DNA of 64,000 bases, from contig LLCB01000003.1 of the NCBI GenBank assembly GCA_001414345.1, positions 535,850-599,849 of the forward strand, written 5' to 3'. Shown here piece by piece: positions 58,197 through 64,000 of this stretch. Source of the stretch: Hymenoscyphus infarciens. Taxonomy: Eukaryota; Ascomycota; Leotiomycetes; Helotiales; Helotiaceae. Numbering within the stretch: position 1 is the first letter of the stretch; the number at the start of each line of letters is the position of its first letter. The position numbers were made by a program, and so were the translations under genes. The notes beneath the pieces were generated by a model. It saw only the letters and a list, made by a program, of their open reading frames with translations, ran no database searches and was not told the DNA's origin.

Positions 58197-59036
58197 AAAC
58201 GGATATTGTACGCAGCGAAGAGTTCAGATTCCCTCGATCATGTTTCAAGCATATACGGAGTTCAGTGAGAAAGCGAGCCTTCTTTGGACCCATGGGAGCA
58301 ATATCGATGAAAGACACGACCAGCCCTTTTCATTCGATTCCATGTACTGATTGTTTTTTTTTTTCCTCCTTGTCCTGGGATGCTACTTTGGTCATTGTTT
58401 GCTGGCCAGGAGTTCAATTTGGGGCTATCGAGATTCACGAAGTCTTGTGTATTTCTCGGGATGCAAGGAGCTGAGAGCATATTTCAATGCAATCACTGTA
58501 GTAGAACGGATTTCTTTGTTTTTGAAATTGGGGCAGCCGGGTCAGGTCTGATTTCAGGACATGAATCACTTGAGGTTAAGGTCTGTATGGATAGTACGGA
58601 CAGGGAAATTAATATGGTGTCTCTTTCAATGTTTGGGAGGTGGGGCACGTGGAAGAAGAAACGATATCACTCTGCATTTGGTCGGGCTTCCTGGGTTGAA
58701 ATGTGACAATGGCTCTTCTCAAAAAGCATTACGGCTCATTTCCTGTATATAGTTTTTGGGTTTTCAGCAAGAAATGCTACCCTTGTATGGAAAAATGGCC
58801 TGGCCAGACCAGCGGTCGTCTTGCGCCCTTTAGCAAGAAATCAAAACGGATATCACAAACTATACCACTGCATATCTTCTCGGCTTCGCGAACCATTTCT
58901 GGTGATAGTTTTTTGAAAAGTGGATTGACCAACGTTGTACAATACAGACAGCCCCAGCCCATTTTTCGATTCCTCGAACCTCTCTCTAATATCAACCCAC
59001 CCCTTTATACACGTCTATCTATGCCCCCCCCATCGC
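58197..59036. other. Intergenic stretch between convergent ANP1-like and QCR7 genes
   Basis: 3' UTR sequence. The frames found here (58157-58474, 58380-58706, 58703-59053) carry no motif. Confidence 0.5.
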
Positions 59037-59645
59037 TCACTTTCGCTTTGTGATAGCCAATGACTCCAAATCCAAACGTTCCTTTGCCTCAGCCTCGATC
59101 TCTTGTATGATGGGTGAGAGATATGCGACATCCTGTTGCCACCATTAGTTTCTAGCTTCGCGTTATAGATAGACCCTTGATACATACCTCTTGTGGCTTC
59201 GTCTGCTGGTCCTTGGGGAGCAACTGATGTGCGAGCGAACACTACGAACCGTCAGAACTCATATCCCAGCATCCTCATCCGAGTATTGTGTATGGCATAT
59301 GGCATATGGCATACCTGGAAAGCTCTTCGCAAGCGGAAAACACGGTCGTGGGCCACCTGGGGCGGGAGACGCTTGAGGGCGAGGAGGACCGTCTCGGATT
59401 CTTCGGGGATCAAATCATCGGCTCTGCAAACCATCTTGTATTAGCATTTGTTCTCCTATGCTTTTCTTCCTCGCGGCCAATTGAGCTGTCGCGGTGCTGG
59501 ATGGGTTGGGGGTGTTGGGCCTCCCTCACCTTAAGCCGAGCTTTCTGTAGCCTGCGGCGTTGCAGTACCAATTGGCCAGTGGGGTGACCATCTTCTGGAG
59601 CCATGGGCGGGCTTTGATGGCGCTTGCGAGTGAGGGTTGAGACAT
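59037..59645 (-). CDS. QCR7: Cytochrome bc1 complex subunit 7
   Basis: Exons 59530-59645, 59315-59423, 59188-59241 and 59037-59132 give 124 residues, the usual size of Qcr7 (UQCRB). The introns are 106, 73 and 55 bp long; the second opens with three copies of a GCCATAT unit just after its GTATGC donor. The protein reads MSQPSLASAIKARPWLQKM, WYCNAAGYRKLGLRADDLIPEE, LKRLPPQVAHDRVFRLRRAFQ, and DVAYLSPIIQEIEAEAKERLDLESLAITKRK, all typical of the family. It is a matrix-side supernumerary subunit of respiratory complex III, needed for assembly around cytochrome b. No separate presequence is expected, as in yeast. Confidence 0.97.
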
Positions 59646-60408
59646 GTTGCGTGGTGGGTTTTTTGGGGGGAGTTGGGGAGGGAAGCTCTGTAGATATCGT
59701 CCCTTGGTTCTTCTGACGATCGCGGGCTTTGATTTTGTTGTTTTAGTCAGCTGGTGGTGACCACCAATGAGGTGGGTTGTATTTGAGGCCAAAAGCGGCG
59801 ACATTTGTGTGAATGTGATATTTTTAGTTGTGAGACTCACTGTTTTATTGCTTTCTGGTTTGATTATATTATGAGATATATTTCTTGATCCTGTTTAATT
59901 TATTCAGTAAGTATTCCTACGGCTATTTAGTACTCGTTTTAAAAGTGAAATGCTCGGATTTCAGATCGCCGCTTCCTTTTTTTGACCCTATTTGAGATTA
60001 TGCGTGTCTATGCACAGGTCCCTCCGCTACGTTTTGTTCGTAATTATACTGTCTTACAGTTTGGGTCGCTACCTAGGAGAAACCATCACTCCTCAAAATC
60101 TCTGTCAAGAGGTAGCGTTCGGGTATCGTAGCCCGTGCTCAAAATCGGCGACTATTTCTCCCCCTTAAAACAACTTTCTCGCTTGCAACAAACATGTCAC
60201 TTCATCAAATGTCAAAAGCGTGTGGCTGAAGCGCAACTTGGAATTGTTATTGTGCTGCGGCTTCTTATGAATCTTTCATCGCGCATTCCTCCGTTTTCCT
60301 GCCCACGTTCTTGTGTATTGTTGGAATATCAAGTTTCGTTAATGAAAGTGAGCCGCTTGGGTTTAGTTGATAAACAACAGCAGCAATCTTCTTCAATCTC
60401 AATCATAC
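59646..60408. other. Intergenic stretch upstream of QCR7
   Basis: It holds the QCR7 promoter and the 3' UTR of the secreted-protein gene. The frame at 60135-60572 overlaps the last exon of that gene on the other strand and is not called. Confidence 0.5.
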
Positions 60409-62527
60409 TTAGCAGGTGCATGACTTGCTCAATCTCCACTGGCCACCACTGTTACCAATGCCGGTTCCACCTGGTGAGTATCCATTCCAGTAACCCCCTC
60501 GAGTCCATTGGATATCAAGATCGTGAGTTCCTAATTAATCATCAGCTGTCTCTCTCCTGTCATTCTCCTTGAACAATCTACTACTACATACCAGGAGGAA
60601 TCTTGAAGTATCCGTGTGACCAACCCTTCGCGAGACATTCATCGGCGTTTGTGCCACAATTTGCGAACCAGTTAGGCGTATGTTCGCTTGTGTCGCCAAG
60701 AATTTGGCCATCTAGCCTCACGGTAAAGATCTCCCATTTCAGGATGTCGTCGGTGACTGTGAGGATGAGATCGTGGTTCTCTGGATTGTGAATCTGTGTG
60801 GTGTATGGAGATGGATTGGACCCTGGTGTGTGATACAGCAGGAAAGGGGTCCAGGGGGTGTTGACTTCCCCTAGGCAGGGACTTGTATCGCTTGTAGAAC
60901 AGGCGAACTTCGAAAGGGGTTTTGGTGGGGTAGACGGAGTGGGAACGGGGGTTGGGGTAGATGTAGGCGTGGAAGTGGGGGATGGGGTAGTTGAGTGAGT
61001 AACTGTTTCTGTTATGGTATGTTCTATGATCTCCGGGGGATCTTCAACGGTGGGAACTGGAACGGGAGTTCTGGTTACCGATATGGTGGAGGTCGAACTG
61101 TAGTAAGGGTCTACAACGGGTACAACTGGTTCAGTCGACGATTTAGCGGGTTTTTTTGTGGCCTTGGACGTCGAAGGAGTTGGCTTTTTAGTAGAAAGGT
61201 TGGGAGATGGGCAGGCAGCAGTAACAGTCTCCGGTGGGCTGAGCACGGTGACGGTCTTTGGTGGATTCGGAACAACCACTTGGACAGACTTGAAAGAACA
61301 CTTTAGTTTCCCTACACGCATAGTCCTTGTCAGAAAACGTGCTAAGCTTTTCCCTTCGCTTTCGAGTGTTCATGAGAAGAGTGGACGCACGTACCTTTAG
61401 GATCTACGATGAGTGCCTGGTCACCAGGCAACACAACCGGGTCATCGGGATGGCTCTTTGGGGGATGCGGGAGCCGTATTCCGTCTTTTGAACAACCGTT
61501 GCTTAAAGGCACGCATTCTTGTACTGGAGGTGGGAGCTTTGTTCCAGAATTACACCCCGGGGTACCGAGTAAACATGGGATTGGATCCACCTGGTGTTGT
61601 TAGCAACATCATCTTTGGGGCCAAGAATAAGAACGAAGCTCTAAACTTACCTTCAAGCATCCAGCTGGTGGATCGGGCTGGTGTGGATGACATGCCTCCG
61701 GGTTGATAATCATACAAACATGACCAAGAGGTGGAGGGCAGGCGGGGTCACCAGTACCATTTATAGGCTTGGAAGGAATAGTAATAGCAAGACAACCAGG
61801 GACTCGAGCATCACATTCATCGTCAGGCTCCCATGGAACAACCACGCCACCATCTTTGCATTCAGGAGTGGTTGCACTACAGAGCTTAGTAGGATCGAAT
61901 GGAACTCCGGGGATTGGCTTGTCATCAGCGGGTGGCCACTTGGGAACGTCGACGACTTTTTGGCCCTCGGAACAATCAGCTGTGCCTGGGGTGCAAGGCT
62001 TGATCCAAGTAGGAAGAGAATTGGTGCCTGGTGGGACAGAAACATACACTCCACCAGGGGGACATTTAGTATCGAGAAGATGACAGGAGATTTCGGGATC
62101 AAGGAGGAGACCACCTGAAGGACATTTGGGCAACTTTTTCTTGCAAGGAAGTGATGGTTGGCGAATGTTCGCGAACGGAAGACAGTTTGGTTGAGTGCCA
62201 TCACAAATTTCTTTGGGATCCACGATGATACAGCGTCCGGAAGTGCAATTTGGATCGCGTGGGTCGGCCCTACGTGTGGGATCTACAATGATACCTAAGA
62301 AAATGTAAGGGATTGGACAAGCTTTCGAAGTTCAAAGTGGGCAGCTTTTTACCTATCACTAGAGGTGGTGATTTGATCGGTACGTCGTCTGTACCAGGAG
62401 GATGGCGAATAGGTAATTCTCCCAAACATCTTGGAAGATTGGAGCATGTTTCAGTTTCAGAAAGAGGAAACTGAGCCGCTGCTGCTTGAGCCACAAGGGC
62501 AGCCAAGACTAGGCGCGACTTCGACAT
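60409..62527 (-). CDS. Large secreted Cys/Pro-rich protein
   Basis: Exons 62353-62527, 62294-61651, 61590-61395, 61311-60592 and 60530-60409 give 618 residues with all phases matching; the introns are 58-83 bp. A signal peptide (MSKSRLVLAALVAQAAAA) leads the protein. Residues 20-340 hold repeated Cys-rich units with a shared pattern IVDP or LLDP, then one or two Cys, Gly and Pro (IIVDPKEIC, LLLDPEISC, FDPTKLC, IINPEAC, ALIVDPK), spaced about 30-45 residues. A Thr/Pro/Ser linker (STTPSPTSTPTSTPTPVPTP) probably carries O-glycans. The C-terminal 130 residues form a separate domain (TPWTPFLLYHTPGSNPSPYTT, HTPNWFANCGTNADECLAKGWSHGYFKIPPGTHDLDIQWTRGGYW). No catalytic motif is seen. A cell-wall or matrix protein is plausible. 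Confidence 0.8.
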
Positions 62528-63783
62528 GGCAAGCGTTGAAGGTGACTATCGGAAAGCAAAAGCAGTGGAGGGAATTGGTTGGAAGATGCTTGAGAAGAGG
62601 GTAGCGGTTTGCTTGCGGAAAAATGGAAAACTTTATACTTCTTGTCAAGTGTTTCTCAAGGACTGTAGGAGATTCATGAAGACGAAAATCGGGACAACTT
62701 GCATAGAGAGTTGCAATTCTTGGTCGCAATGCGAAGCATCAAGGGAATAGTTTAATACACAGACACAAGTAGTGATAATGTAACGCTTCATCTTTCGTAC
62801 ACGAGTGTCCATGAAAATGCTAACCCCTCACCTCGGTTGAGACGGAAACGAAAAGTTCGGCATGTAATGTAAAAAACGAGAGGATTACAGAGATTCTTGA
62901 ACTGATCTCGAGGAGGAAACCATAAGTTCAGTTACTCATTAGAATTCGAGCACTTAGCAGTTTCAAATTTGTACCATTTCATAGATCGAAAAGCACGAGT
63001 CACGCACCATTTAAAAGAGACAAAAGGAAAACTCTATATTTTCCTTTGGACCCCTTAACCGAGGCATTCATTTTCCTTGAAAGGTAGTACTACACCATGT
63101 AACTTCCCCGCTATTCTTGTGTAGGACAGTGTTGTAACCACGTAACACTTGAACTATGTGCTTCATAAACTTCAAATAAACATGGTAGCGCATGAAGCAG
63201 TTTTTTTTAAAAAACTTATGTCCCCACCGAAGTATAATAGGTAAGAAATAAGGCGGGATTACCCAATAATATGTGTTCAGTTCACGAGGAATATTCGGAA
63301 AGACAAAATAACAGCAGAAATATAAATGCCATGGTTAGATAATTATATTTGTATACGCAGAGCATACCCGCTCGCCTTGATAGTGTTTTGAATATCACTT
63401 TCCATCCAAGAACTGCTTTCGTCATTCAATTTCATAGTACAATCTCGCACTTCTTACATTGGTTTGAGTGTCCAAACGAAACTTTTAAGTTATACACGGC
63501 TCAGGAACAAATCGAGGCATACGCAAACACTTCGCTCTGAGGCAACTTTGATGGTTATCAAGTGGCTTCTCGAGTAACCCCATTTACTGGATATTTAAGC
63601 CAAGCTGGTGAAGTATAAATAAAAAATTATACTATACCTAAAAATTCCAAAGACACAAATGATGGCTTGATAGATAAATTTCATTCTCAGATATCTAGGC
63701 TGACCAATAAGCATTGGCTTTTCATCATGAGCTTCCCTCGGCGATTAGGGCGTCCTGGATACACCAAAAAGTCGGAATCGACT
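62528..63783. other. Intergenic stretch
   Basis: It holds the promoter of the secreted-protein gene and further sequence without a supported frame; the frame 63349-63540 begins at TTG and has no motif. Confidence 0.5.
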
Positions 63784-63811
63784 AAATCGCAAATCGCAAA
63801 TCGCAAATCGT
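63784..63811. repeat. 7-bp tandem repeat, four copies
   Basis: AAATCGC three times and AAATCGT once. Confidence 0.85.
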
Positions 63812-63839
63812 AAATTACAAAGTCGAGCTAAAGTAGAAC

Positions 63840-64000
63840 TTAATAATTATATTATCTAAGCCCTTTATTTAGAGGTAGGAGAGCATTTTGCTACTTCTTA
63901 GTCTCTCTCTCTCGCTACTCTTTCCTTCTTTAGTATATTATATAAATATAAAGAGGGAGAGAGAGGGAGAGAGGGAGAGAGGGGGGGAGAGGGAGAGGGG
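63840..64000. repeat. AT-rich fragment and GA-rich low-complexity run at the window edge
   Basis: 63840-63950 is AT-rich and may be the edge of another mutated repeat. A CT run (63900-63928) and the GGGAGAGA-type run from about 63951 to the end are complementary and could pair as a hairpin. Confidence 0.6.

Noticed and set aside
61681..62118. Plus-strand frames of 104-145 codons.
   Set aside because: They are antisense to the Cys-rich exon of the secreted-protein gene.
1..64000. tRNA, rRNA, CRISPR or a biosynthetic gene cluster.
   Set aside because: No cloverleaf with B-box, no rRNA-like segment and no regular spacer array were seen by eye; the single P450 is broken and has no backbone enzyme beside it.

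Overview
The window looks like nuclear DNA of a filamentous ascomycete (Pezizomycotina; a leotiomycete-like genome is my guess, not shown by the sequence). The reasons are short introns of about 50-90 bp with GT(A/T)NGT donors and CTAAC/CTGAC branch points, fungal families (2EXR proteins, a GT62 Golgi mannosyltransferase, P450, MYND protein), and AT-rich, TpA-rich islands whose repeat copies differ only by transitions, as RIP (repeat-induced point mutation) leaves.

Layout. 1-4.7 kb: the 3' part of a membrane protein gene, then a Ser/Pro/Lys-rich reading frame broken by in-frame stops. 5.2-8.4 kb: a decayed cytochrome P450 gene carrying a poly(A)-tailed LINE-like insertion (13-bp target duplication) and followed by a MITE. 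9.7-25.8 kb: ordinary gene-rich DNA with a Ser-rich protein, 5-hydroxyisourate hydrolase, GET3, a large three-module 2EXR gene that I assemble from phase-matched introns, an F-box/2EXR-like gene, CDT1, MBF1, a DUF1365 protein and a MYND zinc-finger protein. 26.1-26.6 kb: a second MITE. 26.85-27.35 kb: a small three-exon gene. 27.67-35.62 kb: a complete but RIP-mutated Copia LTR retrotransposon (130-bp LTRs, perfect 5-bp target duplication ACAGA) that has split a protein-kinase-like gene, whose parts lie on both sides (27.5-27.67 and 35.6-38.3 kb). 38.3-46.8 kb: a gene-poor stretch without a convincing intact gene.

46.8-63 kb is gene-rich again: a tail-anchored FHA-domain protein, an IFRD-family protein, a RIP relic next to a broken membrane-protein gene, a MAG1-type DNA glycosylase, an ANP1-like mannosyltransferase, QCR7 of respiratory complex III, and a large secreted Cys/Pro-rich protein. 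The last 1.5 kb holds no gene that I can support.

The intact genes are mostly single-copy housekeeping functions (tail-anchored protein insertion, replication licensing, transcription co-activation, alkylation repair, mannan synthesis, respiration). They do not form a pathway cluster. The most unusual parts are the triple-2EXR gene, the retrotransposon-split kinase gene, the P450 locus hit by two element types, and the frame at 1.9-4.7 kb with three stops but no frameshift. Coordinates of spliced genes span first to last coding base; the exons are given in the evidence.
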